From Bradyrhizobium sp. Ce-3 (GTDB lineage Bacteria > Pseudomonadota > Alphaproteobacteria > Rhizobiales > Xanthobacteraceae), in contig NZ_BQUV01000006.1 of the NCBI RefSeq assembly GCF_022835695.1, positions 1 to 64,000 of the forward strand: a stretch of DNA of 64,000 nt, read 5' to 3'. The translations under genes and the position numbers were made by a program. Under the pieces are notes generated by a model. It saw only the letters and a list, made by a program, of their open reading frames with translations. It was not told the DNA's origin and made no database searches. Below are positions 9,894 through 18,426 of the stretch, in pieces (the first letter of the stretch is position 1; every line of letters starts with the position of its first letter).

Positions 9894-10262
9894 TCAGCGC
9901 CTCGGCCACATGGCGGAAACCGCCAGCACCACCCAGCTCACGATCAGCAACGTTCCGCCTGATGGCGCGGCCATCGGAAACAAGCCTTGGCCGCCATATT
10001 GGCGCGCCACCAGGTCGCCGGCGAACAATGACGCCGCGATGACGAAGCCGGCAGCCGCCACGATCCCGATCTTCGGATGGATGATGGCGCGGTCCGCGAC
10101 CGCGATCGTCGCGAGCACGGCGGGGGCATGGAACAGCAGCATCGAGGACGCTGTCGCCAGCCGCGTGGCGTCGGGCAGGTGGGCCGCGGCCGCCGCCAGC
10201 ATCACGCCACAGGCGCCCATGATGGCGGCAACGCCGATCAGGAGCCGTGGTGCGCCGCTCAT
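9894..10262 (-). CDS. Small integral membrane protein (DUF423-like)
   Basis: A 122-residue protein starting MSGAPRLLIGVAAIMGACGV with four predicted hydrophobic helices and the DUF423-like order (small, Ala/Gly-rich, LLIVSWVVLAVSAMW at the end). The start is the ATG at 10262, whose first base is shared with the engB stop (TGATG). The frame is open upstream through engB, but that extension is a shadow. The role is unknown; coupling to engB suggests co-expression. Confidence 0.75.
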   Translation of the reverse strand: MSGAPRLLIGVAAIMGACGVMLAAAAAHLPDATRLATASSMLLFHAPAVLATIAVADRAIIHPKIGIVAAAGFVIAASLFAGDLVARQYGGQGLFPMAAPSGGTLLIVSWVVLAVSAMWPRR

Positions 10263-10912
10263 CAGCGCCGCTCCTCGATCAGCCGCACCATGGCGGCGCG
10301 CAGCTCTGGCATGCCGTCGCCGGTGCGCGACGAGGTCACCAGCACCTCGGGAAACGCGGCGGGATGTTTTGCGAGCGTCGCGATGGTGTCGGCGGTGACG
10401 GTCTTGAGCTCGCCGGCCTTGACCTGGTCGGCCTTGGTCAGCACGACCTGGTAGCTGACCGCGGACTTGTCCAGCGTCTTCAGCACGTCGAGATCGACAT
10501 CCTTGATGCCGTGACGGGCGTCGATCAGCACATAGACCCGCGCCAGCGTCGCGCGTCCGAGCAGGAATTTGTGGATCAGCGCCGTCCACGACGCCACCTT
10601 GGTCTTCGGCGCCGAGGCGTAGCCGTAGCCCGGCATGTCGACCAGACGAAAGTCCGCGTTTTCCGGGCCCTCGAAGAAGATCAGCTCCTGGGTGCGGCCC
10701 GGCGTATGCGAGGTGCGCGCCAGCGCATTGCGGCCGGTCAGCGCGTTGATCAGGCTCGACTTGCCGACATTGGAACGGCCGGCAAAAGCGACCTCGAGGC
10801 CGGCCATCGGCGGCAGCGTCTCGATCGAGGGCGAGGCCCAGATGAAATGCCAGTCGCCGGCGAACAGCTTTCGTCCCTGCTCGATCAGCTTCGCATCGGG
10901 TTCGGCGGTCAT
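10262..10912 (-). CDS. engB: Ribosome biogenesis GTPase EngB/YsxC (YihA)
   Basis: An essential-type GTPase for assembly of the large ribosomal subunit. GTPase motifs in 216 residues: G1 GRSNVGKSS at about 45-53, G2 SHTPGRTQ, G3 DMPGYGYA, and G4 TKAD. Length and layout are typical. It lies downstream of yidC after a palindromic repeat, in the common alphaproteobacterial yidC-engB-argB order. Confidence 0.96.
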   Translation of the reverse strand: MTAEPDAKLIEQGRKLFAGDWHFIWASPSIETLPPMAGLEVAFAGRSNVGKSSLINALTGRNALARTSHTPGRTQELIFFEGPENADFRLVDMPGYGYASAPKTKVASWTALIHKFLLGRATLARVYVLIDARHGIKDVDLDVLKTLDKSAVSYQVVLTKADQVKAGELKTVTADTIATLAKHPAAFPEVLVTSSRTGDGMPELRAAMVRLIEERR

Positions 10913-10933
10913 GCGCGGCGGCCCACTCTCGTT

Positions 10934-11019
10934 CCGTCATTGCGAGGAGCGAAGCGACGAAGCAATCCATCTCTCCTCGTGCCGAGGCATGGATTGCTTC
11001 GCTTCGCTCGCAATGACGG
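10934..11019. repeat. Palindromic repeat between yidC and engB
   Basis: The left arm CCGTCATTGCGAGGAGCGAA and right arm ending CGCTCGCAATGACGG are near-perfect complements over about 35 bases each. It is a third repeat family in this window and ends only about 7 bp from the yidC stop, so it may also act as a terminator or attenuator for yidC. Confidence 0.88.
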
Positions 11020-11025
11020 TGCTAG

Positions 11026-12906
11026 CTAAGTCGGCTTCTTGGCGAAGGTCGACTTCAGATTGTCGAATAACTCCACCTTCACGCCGTTCTTGCGCATGAT
11101 GAAGCTCTGCTGCAGCACGGAGAGCGTGTTGTTCCAGGCCCAGTAGATCACGAGACCCGCCGGGAAGCCGGCCAGCATGAAGGTGAAGATCAACGGCATC
11201 CAGTCGAAGATGATCTTCTGGGTCGGGTCCGGCGGCGCCGGGTTGAGCTTCATCTGCACCCACATCGTGATGCCCATGATGATCGGCCAGATGCCCATCA
11301 CCAGGTAGGCCCCGAAATGCGGTCCGAGCAGCGCGATCGGATCAAACGGGATCAGACCGAACAGCGTGAACAGATTGGTCGGATCGGGCGCCGAGAGGTC
11401 CTTGATCCAGCCGAAGAACGGCGCGTGCCGCATCTCGATGGTGATGAACAGCACCTTGTAGAGCGAGAAGAACACCGGGATCTGGACAACGACGGGAAGA
11501 CAACCGGCGATCGGGTTGATCTTCTCCTTCTTGTAGATCTCCATCATCTCCTGCTGCTGCTTCACGCGGTCGTCAGGATAGCGTTCCTTCAGCGCCTGCA
11601 ACTGCGGCTGCACCGACTTCATCTTCGCCATCGAGGCGTAGGACTTGTTGGCGAGCGGGAAGAACAACAGCTTCACGATCACGGTCACCAACAGGATCGC
11701 GATGCCGAAATTGCCGACCAGGCGATAGAACCAGTCGAGCGCCAGGAACATCGGCTTGGTGATGAAATAGAAGTGGCCCCAGTCGATCAAGAGATCGAAA
11801 TGGTTGAGGCCGAGCTGCTTGTTGTAGCCGCCGAAGCCGACCAGCGGGAAGTTGAGGCCGACGGTGGCGGCCTCCTTGGCGCCAGCGAACAGCCGCGCAT
11901 TGGCAACGCCGGTGCCGCCGATCGGAATGGTCTGCGCGCCGAGCATGTAGTCGGCCTGGTAGCGCTTGTCGCCGGTGGTGAAGCGGGCGCTGTCCAGCGT
12001 CGCGGTGGTTTCCGGCAGCAGCGCGGTGGCCCAATATTTGTCGGTGATGCCGAGCCAGCCATCGGTGACCTTCGTGAACACGATGCCGCGCGAGTTTCCG
12101 CCGGTCGGGGTCTTGGCCTCGTCGAGGTTCTTGTAGCTGAATTCCTGCAGGCCGTGTTCGCCGAGATAGCCGATCGGGCCTTCGTGCAGGATCGCGTAGC
12201 CGGAGACCGGCGGCTTGCCGCCGCGGGAGATCAGCCCGAACGGATACAGCGTTACCGGCGCGCTGCCGAGATTGTTGACCTCATCCTTGACGGAGAACAG
12301 GTAGCGATCGTCGATCGTGATCGTGCGGCGGAAGGTCAGGCCCTGGCCGTTCTCGTATTTCAGCACCACCGGGGTGCTCGGCGTCAGGCTGTTCGATCCT
12401 TCCTGCTGCCAGACGGTGTCGGCGTCCGGCGTCTTCACCGACGAGCCGTTGGCGGTCAGCCACAGGAACTCGGCATAATAAGGCTCGGCGGTGCCCGACG
12501 GCGAGAGCAACACGACGGCCGGCGATTGGGGGTCGACCGTCTCGCGGAACTGAACCAGCGCGAGGTCGTCGATCCGGGCGCCCTTCAACGCGATGCTGCC
12601 GGTGACGCGCGGGGTCTCGATCTTGATGCGCGGGCCGGCTGCGAGCACCGTCTCGCGGCTCGCCACCGGCGCGTCAGCAGGCGCACCCGCGGTCGGCGAC
12701 GGTGACGCGGAGGTTCCTGGCGCGGTGCCAGGAGCTGCGCCAGGAGCGGCCCCCGGGGTGGCCTGCGGCGACGGCTTCAGCAATTCGGCCTGCTTCTGCG
12801 CCTCGCGCTGCTTCTCCATCTGCGGCACGTTGTAGAAGTATTGCCAGGCGATCAGGACGAGGCCGGACAGAATGACGGCGATGATCGTGTTGCGGTTGTC
12901 GGACAT
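11026..12906 (-). CDS. yidC: Membrane protein insertase YidC
   Basis: Inserts and folds inner-membrane proteins, alone or with SecYEG. The 626 residues have an N-terminal helix (about 7-25), a Pro/Ala-rich linker (about 45-85), the large periplasmic domain (about 90-370) and the conserved Oxa1-type core (about 375-600). The core includes ALKERYPDDRVKQQQEMM and NPIAGCLPVVVQIPVFFSLY. It starts 3 bp after the rnpA stop, so rpmH-rnpA-yidC should be one transcript. Confidence 0.97.
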   Translation of the reverse strand: MSDNRNTIIAVILSGLVLIAWQYFYNVPQMEKQREAQKQAELLKPSPQATPGAAPGAAPGTAPGTSASPSPTAGAPADAPVASRETVLAAGPRIKIETPRVTGSIALKGARIDDLALVQFRETVDPQSPAVVLLSPSGTAEPYYAEFLWLTANGSSVKTPDADTVWQQEGSNSLTPSTPVVLKYENGQGLTFRRTITIDDRYLFSVKDEVNNLGSAPVTLYPFGLISRGGKPPVSGYAILHEGPIGYLGEHGLQEFSYKNLDEAKTPTGGNSRGIVFTKVTDGWLGITDKYWATALLPETTATLDSARFTTGDKRYQADYMLGAQTIPIGGTGVANARLFAGAKEAATVGLNFPLVGFGGYNKQLGLNHFDLLIDWGHFYFITKPMFLALDWFYRLVGNFGIAILLVTVIVKLLFFPLANKSYASMAKMKSVQPQLQALKERYPDDRVKQQQEMMEIYKKEKINPIAGCLPVVVQIPVFFSLYKVLFITIEMRHAPFFGWIKDLSAPDPTNLFTLFGLIPFDPIALLGPHFGAYLVMGIWPIIMGITMWVQMKLNPAPPDPTQKIIFDWMPLIFTFMLAGFPAGLVIYWAWNNTLSVLQQSFIMRKNGVKVELFDNLKSTFAKKPT

Positions 12907-12909
12907 CTC

Positions 12910-13320
12910 TCAGGGTCTCGTCATTCCATTCGGATTGGGCGCGCTTTTGTTACCCGCCTTGTCGTTACCCGTCTTGTGGGTAACCGTCCTGGGCGCAGGC
13001 CGGTCGAGGCGACGCAGCGCCGACCGCAGATCGTCAATCATGGTCGCAAAGTCGCGGGTCAGCGCGTCACGACGGCCGACTAGCACATAATCATGGTGCG
13101 GCCGCATGAATACGGCATCGACCCGTCTCATCACTTCGCGAAGCCGGCGGCGAATGCGGTTGCGCTCGGTCGCGGTGCCGTTCTTCTTGGTGACGGTATA
13201 GCCGACGCGGGTCGGCCCCTGATCGTCGCGACGGCGGCCCTGCAGCACAAAAGCCGCGGTATTCGCCCGTGCGCCATTGGCAACGGCGAGGAAATCCGCC
13301 CGCTGCCTCAGCCGATCCAT
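12910..13320 (-). CDS. rnpA: Ribonuclease P protein component
   Basis: The protein subunit of RNase P, which matures tRNA 5' ends. The signature GTATERNRIRRRLREVMR lies near residues 50-67, and the start MDRLRQRADFLAVANG is typical. The frame is open upstream to 13512, but that part overlaps rpmH in another frame; ATG 13320 gives a normal 136 residues. The C-terminal tail (TGNDKAGNKSAPNPNG) is low complexity. It follows rpmH by about 32 bp. Confidence 0.94.
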   Translation of the reverse strand: MDRLRQRADFLAVANGARANTAAFVLQGRRRDDQGPTRVGYTVTKKNGTATERNRIRRRLREVMRRVDAVFMRPHHDYVLVGRRDALTRDFATMIDDLRSALRRLDRPAPRTVTHKTGNDKAGNKSAPNPNGMTRP

Positions 13321-13352
13321 AATGGGTATCTCCGGAGAGGAGACGTCCGGGC

Positions 13353-13487
13353 TCAGGCGCTCAGGCGCTTGCGGCCACGCGCACGACGCGCAGCGAGGAC
13401 CTTGCGGCCGCCGGCCGTGGCGAGACGGGCGCGGAAGCCGTGACGGCGCTTGCGCACCAATTTGCTGGGTTGATAAGTCCGCTTCAC
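13353..13487 (-). CDS. rpmH: 50S ribosomal protein L34
   Basis: A 44-residue, very basic protein reading (M)[20 protein letters not shown] and ending GRKRLSA, an exact fit to L34. The start codon is GTG at 13487. The upstream ribosome-binding site is AG-rich (GGAGAATT on the minus strand). It is first in the rpmH-rnpA-yidC series and lies downstream of a near-consensus promoter at 13627-13655. Confidence 0.95.
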   Translation of the reverse strand: MKRTYQPSKLVRKRRHGFRARLATAGGRKVLAARRARGRKRLSA

Positions 13488-13626
13488 GGGTAATTCTCCG
13501 CTGACCGGGCAATTTGCCGTTGTATTGAGATGGAGTCCGGTGATGCTGGCGGGCCCAAACGAGCCGTTACGGCCCCAAAGAGCCGCCCCCGGTCAAGAAC
13601 CGGGCCATCGCGGACAGTTGGCGCGG

Positions 13627-13655
13627 CTTATAAGGGAGCGCCCTGTTTTCGTCAA
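13627..13655 (-). promoter_or_regulatory. Sigma70-type promoter for rpmH-rnpA-yidC
   Basis: On the minus strand, TTGACG (13655-13650) and TATAAG (13632-13627) are separated by exactly 17 bases, a near-consensus housekeeping promoter. Transcription would begin near 13620 and leave a leader of about 130 bases before the rpmH start. The rest of the 363-bp gap up to the kinase gene at 13851 shows no gene. Confidence 0.75.
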
Positions 13656-13850
13656 TGTCACAGGGCGTCGCAAAAAGGCTTCTTTGAAACGTCGCAATTG
13701 GGGCGAATATAACTGTTTTCGCGGGGTTTTTGACGGCAAGGGAGCGCTTGGCGGCGTTCGGGGAACCGCCGACATTAGCGATCCGTAATTTGACCGGCTT
13801 GGGGGCCGGGCCGCATCTTCCGACCCCTAAGCCAAACAAGGCCTTATCTT

Positions 13851-15329
13851 GTGGCTCTAACTGACGATCAGGCGACCGCGCAGACGCAGCGGCCCAAGCC
13901 GTCCCTCCGGCTCGGGCTGTCGGGCAAGCTGTTGCTGCTGACGATCCCCCTGGTGATGATCGCCGGGCTCCTGATCTACGTGCCTGCGATCGCGAACTTC
14001 CGGATGAACCGGCTCAATGACCGCCTGGCCGCCGCCAATACCGCGGCGCTGGTGCTCGACGCCGCCCCCTCCGGCCTGGTGCCGGATTCGCTGGCGCGGC
14101 AGATCCTGACCAGCATCGGCGCCCGTGCGGTTGCCATCAAGCTCGGACAGCAGCGCCGCCTGCTCGCCAGCGCCGACCTGCCGGCCGCGATCGACCATGA
14201 CGTCGACATGCGGGCCATGACGGTGTGGTCGGCGATTGTCGACGCCTTCGAGATCATGCTGGAGCACGGCGACCAGACCATCCGCGTGGTCGGCCCGGCG
14301 CCGGGCCAGGCGCAATTCATCGAGGTCGTGATCGACGAGAAGCCGCTGCGGCAGGCGATGTACCGCTTCTCGCGCAACGTGCTGGTCGTCGCATTGTTGA
14401 TTGCCGGCCTCACCGCCGGCCTGGTCTATCTGGCGCTGCATTATCTGTTTGTCCGGCCGATGCGGCGGCTGACCGCGAGCCTGGTCGGCTTCCACGAGAA
14501 TCCGGAGAGTTCGGCGCGAATCATCGTGCCGAGCCAGCGCGGCGACGAGATCGGCGTCGCCGAGCGCGAACTGTCGGACATGCAGCGCGACCTGGTCTCG
14601 ATGCTGCATCAGAAGAGCCGGCTCGCCGCGCTCGGGCTCGCCGTCTCCAAGATCAACCACGATCTGCGCAATCTGCTGGCGTCCTCGCAATTGCTGTCGG
14701 ACCAGCTTGCCAGCGTGCCGGACCCGCGGGTGCAGCGCTTCGCGCCGAAACTGCTGCGCTCGCTGGAGCGCGCCATCGCTTTCTGCCAGTCGACACTGTC
14801 CTATGGCCGCGCACAGGAGGCCGCTCCCGACCGCCGCGTGATCATGGTCGAGCCGGCCGTGGCCGAGGTGCGCGAATCGGCCGGGCTGGCGACCGAGGTC
14901 TCGATCACCTGGATCAGCGCGATCGAGCGCGGCCTCACCATCGATGCCGACCCGGACCAGCTGTTCCGCGTGCTGCTCAATCTGGTGCGCAACGCGACGC
15001 AGGCGCTCGAAAGCCGGCCGGACAGCGATGGCGGCGCCCAGCAGATCCGGATCACCGGCCGCCGCGAGGGGACGGTCGCGATCATCGAGGTCTCCGACAC
15101 CGGCCCCGGCGTGCCGGCCAAGGCGCGCGAGCACCTGTTCGAGGCGTTCCAGACCTCCGGCCGCCCCGGCGGCAGCGGGCTGGGCCTCGCCATCGCCGCC
15201 GAGCTGATCCGCGCCCATGGCGGCCATATCCACCTGGTCGAGGGTACCATCGGCGCCACCTTCCGGATCTCGATCCCGGATCGCCCGGTCGAACTGCTGT
15301 CGGTCCGCAGCGAGCGGGCGCGGGCTTAA
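13851..15329 (+). CDS. Membrane sensor histidine kinase
   Basis: A 492-residue sensor kinase with a GTG start. Transmembrane helices at about 24-46 and 177-200 flank a periplasmic sensor of about 130 residues. A HAMP-like linker follows (VRPMRRLTASLVGFHENP). The phospho-accepting histidine is probably H270 in VSKINHDLRNLLASS, and the ATPase domain shows NLVRNATQALE, SDTGPGVP and GGSGLGLAIAAE. No response regulator gene is adjacent, so it is an orphan kinase here. Signal and partner are unknown. Confidence 0.9.
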   Translation: MALTDDQATAQTQRPKPSLRLGLSGKLLLLTIPLVMIAGLLIYVPAIANFRMNRLNDRLAAANTAALVLDAAPSGLVPDSLARQILTSIGARAVAIKLGQQRRLLASADLPAAIDHDVDMRAMTVWSAIVDAFEIMLEHGDQTIRVVGPAPGQAQFIEVVIDEKPLRQAMYRFSRNVLVVALLIAGLTAGLVYLALHYLFVRPMRRLTASLVGFHENPESSARIIVPSQRGDEIGVAERELSDMQRDLVSMLHQKSRLAALGLAVSKINHDLRNLLASSQLLSDQLASVPDPRVQRFAPKLLRSLERAIAFCQSTLSYGRAQEAAPDRRVIMVEPAVAEVRESAGLATEVSITWISAIERGLTIDADPDQLFRVLLNLVRNATQALESRPDSDGGAQQIRITGRREGTVAIIEVSDTGPGVPAKAREHLFEAFQTSGRPGGSGLGLAIAAELIRAHGGHIHLVEGTIGATFRISIPDRPVELLSVRSERARA

Positions 15330-15483
15330 GCGCCGTCCGGGCAGTTCCGGGACGGCTCGAGCCGCAGCCGAAATTGGGCGTTTCCAGACCTTGCCAACTG
15401 AAGCCGGAGCCTGTAGCTAGAGCGCTCTTTCGCGACGTTCCGGTCTGCCGGAGCCACGCGGGCTTATGCCCTACCGCGAAAAT

Positions 15484-15560
15484 GCGCCCGTAGCTCAGCT
15501 GGATAGAGCATCAGACTACGAATCTGAGGGTCGGACGTTCGAATCGTTCCGGGCGCGCCA
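15484..15560 (+). tRNA. tRNA-Arg (anticodon ACG)
   Basis: The 77-base sequence folds as a complete cloverleaf. Acceptor arms GCGCCCG and CGGGCGC pair, the D arm contains GCTCAGCTGGATAGAGC, and the anticodon stem TCAGA/TCTGA encloses loop CTACGAA with anticodon ACG at 15518-15520. The T arm contains GTTCGAATC, and CCA is encoded. It marks the border between core genes and the accessory region downstream. Confidence 0.97.
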
Positions 15561-15754
15561 TTTAAGCTTGTTTCCATTGGATTTTTCGCGGCGAGGGCCG
15601 GGTCCGCCGTCCGGCGAAGGCATTGACCGCGCGGTGATTTCCGGATGTCGGGTGCCGCGGCCGTCAAATATTTGTGCGATGCCGCAATTACTTTATTGCA
15701 ATGCAGCAAGACGAGCTTACGTCTGCTCCTCGAGTCCTACCGAGGAGCCTTCCA

Positions 15755-16021
15755 GTGACCAAGATTTCCCTCTCCATCATTGCCGCCACCCTCGCGATCG
15801 CGAGTGCAACGGTCGCATCCGCTGCCGAGCTTCCGACGTTCGAGGCCGCGGGGCTGCCGATCTCGCCGGTGCAGGCTGGCGTGCTTGGCGCGGCCAACGT
15901 CCGCGAGCAGGCGCCGGTTGCCACATCGGCGGCCACGCCGCATCAGCTCCACGTCCTGACACCGCGAAACAAGATCACGACCGCACGGGCGTCCGTCCGG
16001 GCTGACCGTTCGCTGCACTGA
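15755..16021 (+). CDS. Small secreted protein of unknown function
   Basis: The GTG at 15755 follows a good ribosome-binding site (GAGGAG, 15742-15747) and gives 88 residues. The signal peptide is clear (KISLSIIAATLAIASATVAS, cleavage near ASAAE). The mature part is Ala/Pro/Val-rich with no recognised domain and ends RASVRADRSLH. The frame is open further upstream, but no signal peptide would result. A strong hairpin follows the stop. Function unknown. Confidence 0.65.
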   Translation: MTKISLSIIAATLAIASATVASAAELPTFEAAGLPISPVQAGVLGAANVREQAPVATSAATPHQLHVLTPRNKITTARASVRADRSLH

Positions 16022-16043
16022 CCGGCATTGCCGACCCTGCGAC

Positions 16044-16070
16044 AGAGCCCGCGACGACGTTGCGGGCTCT
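16044..16070 (+). terminator. Hairpin terminator after the small secreted protein gene
   Basis: AGAGCCCGC and GCGGGCTCT form a perfect 9-bp stem around a 9-base loop, 23 bp after the stop. There is only a weak pyrimidine tail. The rest of the 370-bp gap to 16392 becomes AT-rich at 16305-16370 and probably holds the promoter of the hydroxylase gene; no gene is seen there. Confidence 0.65.
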
Positions 16071-16391
16071 CTCGTCCGCACAAGTCCCGGCGTGCGCAAG
16101 CAGAATTAGGCGCGCTGGTAGCGCGATCGGCCCTGTTATCTCGGGGCCGACTGTTTGCCGTGGCAGCCGCGCAGAAGCCGCAGACTCGTCCGACATTTCC
16201 GCATCGAGCACGCGGCAGCCGCACGAACCAGAACGGCCCGTCGGAATCGGGCCGAAGGGCGAGGGAACGCCCGTAGAAACCCTGCTTGCGCGTGCCCGAC
16301 CGTTGAGAAAAAATAAGGTTTTTAGGCGTATAGGCGTGGGCAATGTTTTTATTCTTATTGTCCGCCCTATTGAACCGGCGAGTTTTTCCCG

Positions 16392-17201
16392 ATGCCGAGT
16401 CAGTTTGCAAACATCGTCCTTTATGCGTCGGTATTTCTGGGTGTCGTCTACGTCAGTCGCATCCTGGAAAAACGGTGGCCGATTGCGGACGTTCCTCACG
16501 GCGAGTTTCGTGATGATTGGCTCGCGGTGATCGTGAGCCTCGGGTTATCGTACATGCTTGCTCCGCTCGCGGCGATCAGCGCGGGCGCAATTGCGAGCTA
16601 CGCGGGTGTCGGTTGGATCAAGTTACCGACCGACGGTTACTGGTGGTACGTCTCTCTCGCAATTATCGTGGTGGCAGCCGATCTCTACAAGTACGCATAC
16701 CATCGCCTTCAACATGCGATCCCGTTTCTCTGGGCGATGCACTCGTTCCATCACAGCGCGAACGGCATTACGTTCATTACCGGCGGTCGACACTTCTGGC
16801 TGGAGCGGGTGCTGTCCGACGCCTTTCTTCCGGTCATGGCGATCTTGTTCCGCGTCCCGCCAGACATGGTGATCGTGGTGGGATTTATTTTCTTCATCCC
16901 CGATGCGTGTGCCCATCTCAATGTCCGCATTCCGCTCGGTCGGTATGTGACGTGGGTCAACAACCCGCAATGGCACCGGATCCATCATTCGGTCCTTCCC
17001 GAGCATCGCGACAAGAACTTCGCTGCCTTCTTTCCGTTCTTGGACATTCTGTTCGGCACGGCCTGGATACCGAAGCCGGACGAATATCCTGCAACGGGCC
17101 TCGTGCCTGCCGAGCGCGTGGACATCATCAACAGCGTGATCTGGCCAATCCGGCATCTTCGGCATTACTGGCATCGGGAGTCTCGGAATGAATTGGGTTA
17201 A
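16392..17201 (+). CDS. Sterol desaturase/fatty acid hydroxylase family protein
   Basis: A membrane di-iron oxygenase of the FA_hydroxylase family. The 269 residues carry the histidine motifs HRLQH (104-108), HSFHH (117-121) and HRIHH (195-199) that bind the metal pair, between hydrophobic helices at about 8-22, 43-70, 80-96 and 140-168. Substrate is not predictable: family members act on sterols, fatty acids, carotenoids or lipid headgroups. Base composition looks less GC-rich than the surroundings. The last 14 bases overlap the next small membrane gene. Confidence 0.88.
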   Translation: MPSQFANIVLYASVFLGVVYVSRILEKRWPIADVPHGEFRDDWLAVIVSLGLSYMLAPLAAISAGAIASYAGVGWIKLPTDGYWWYVSLAIIVVAADLYKYAYHRLQHAIPFLWAMHSFHHSANGITFITGGRHFWLERVLSDAFLPVMAILFRVPPDMVIVVGFIFFIPDACAHLNVRIPLGRYVTWVNNPQWHRIHHSVLPEHRDKNFAAFFPFLDILFGTAWIPKPDEYPATGLVPAERVDIINSVIWPIRHLRHYWHRESRNELG

Positions 17202-17475
17202 AGGTCTTTTGGTGCTCCTCGTCTTGTTGCTGGGGTACGCCGACCTGGAGTCGACCAACGTGATCCTGAGCCTCGGCTTGGGCGAGCTGAACCCGTTCAT
17301 GCATCTCGCGCAGACGTGGTTCGGCGTATGGTGGCTGGTCCCGAAGCTCGGCCTGACATTCCTCATCACGTGGCTGCTCTGGCGCAGCAACAACGTCTAC
17401 AACATCGCGCTCGTCGTCGCCTTCTGCTCGACTCCTGTCCTGAACAATCTCGTCATCATCGCGGGCAATAGCTGA
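17188..17475 (+). CDS. Small membrane protein (DUF5658-like)
   Basis: A 95-residue protein with three hydrophobic segments (about 5-19, 43-64 and 70-90) and the sequence LGLGELNPFMHL after helix 1, as in DUF5658-like proteins. It starts inside the hydroxylase gene (14-base overlap), so the two are co-translated and may work together in the membrane. No enzymatic motif is seen. The function is unknown and the family assignment is tentative. Confidence 0.72.
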   Translation: MNWVKGLLVLLVLLLGYADLESTNVILSLGLGELNPFMHLAQTWFGVWWLVPKLGLTFLITWLLWRSNNVYNIALVVAFCSTPVLNNLVIIAGNS

Positions 17476-17483
17476 GCCGGCGG

Positions 17484-17510
17484 CTTCGCCGGTTGTCGCA
17501 ACCGGCGAAG
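17484..17510 (+). terminator. Hairpin terminator after the hydroxylase pair
   Basis: CTTCGCCGGTT and AACCGGCGAAG form a perfect 11-bp stem with a 5-base loop, followed by TGTTT. It begins 8 bp after the stop codon of the small membrane protein gene. Confidence 0.8.
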
Positions 17511-17651
17511 TGTTTGCCCTGCGCGGACTTTCATTCCCCTTGGCGGATGCGCAGACTTTCGTCGTATCCCGCAGAACCTGCCCGCATCGTCCGACGACAA
17601 ACATCCTGGAATGACCGATGATCGCGTTCCGGCGATCCAGGAGAATGAGTG

Positions 17652-18026
17652 ATGTCGGACAGGTTCGTGCTCGCCTGCATCGTCGGTAGCGCGGTGATCC
17701 TGGGCGCTCTGGGTGCGACCGTGCATGCGCAGACGCCGTCGAGCTGCAAGGAGCCGCAGACCGGCACCAGCCGCGTCCCGATGCTGTTGCCGCCGCTCGC
17801 CAATGTGGTGACGGGCACCGGACGGTTGCAATTCTACTCGGCGCCGAACCTGCACTGTCCGATGCGCGGCGTGTTCGTCATTCCGAATGACGCGCTGATC
17901 GCCTATGCGCAGACCAATGATGGCTGGTCTTCGGTGATGTACCTCAGTCCGGGAACGGGCAACGACGTGTCGGGTTGGGTGCGGTCGGCACGACTGAAGG
18001 TGACCGGAACCATCGCTCCCAAGTAG
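17652..18026 (+). CDS. Exported SH3-like domain protein
   Basis: The ATG at 17652 follows AGGAGA at a good distance; GTG at 17649 is an alternative. The 124 residues have a signal peptide (FVLACIVGSAVILGALGATV, cleavage near VHAQ). A compact domain follows that looks like a bacterial SH3 fold (GRLQFYSAPNLHCPM, AYAQTNDGWSSVMYL, VSGWVRSARLKVTG). Such domains often bind cell wall. The role is unknown and there is no operon partner. About 400 bp of non-coding DNA follow (18027-18426) in which no clear element was found. Confidence 0.75.
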   Translation: MSDRFVLACIVGSAVILGALGATVHAQTPSSCKEPQTGTSRVPMLLPPLANVVTGTGRLQFYSAPNLHCPMRGVFVIPNDALIAYAQTNDGWSSVMYLSPGTGNDVSGWVRSARLKVTGTIAPK

Positions 18027-18426
18027 CATGTGACTGGATCGCTGACGCGGCCCGATCGCGCGGTCATGCGGATGTCACGGAACGACGTCCGCTCGCGCAT
18101 TAACCTCCACAAGTTGAATTTCTTGACGGCTCCCGCATGAAGTTGGAGGGTTGCCGCAGGACGAGCGCCTGGTGGCGCGATCGAGGTTAAGACGCTCGAT
18201 TGACTTGAATGATGACAGTGATGGCTGGGCCAGGCGCACCACGCGGTGAGCCATGCGGCGACAAGGTCATCGGCTTTTGTTGATTATTCATACTGGCGTC
18301 CGACGACGCCGCTGCGATTGGACAGAGATTAAGTGGCGAAGCATGTTGAACCCAACGTCGCATATTGCTTTGCAGGCCAGCCACCCGCGTGACGCGCGAT
18401 CGCGTCCACCAATCTCGGTGGGCTAG

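Noticed and set aside
12910-13512. A 200-residue version of RnpA.
   Set aside because: The extra 64 residues overlap rpmH in another frame; ATG 13320 gives the normal RnpA length.
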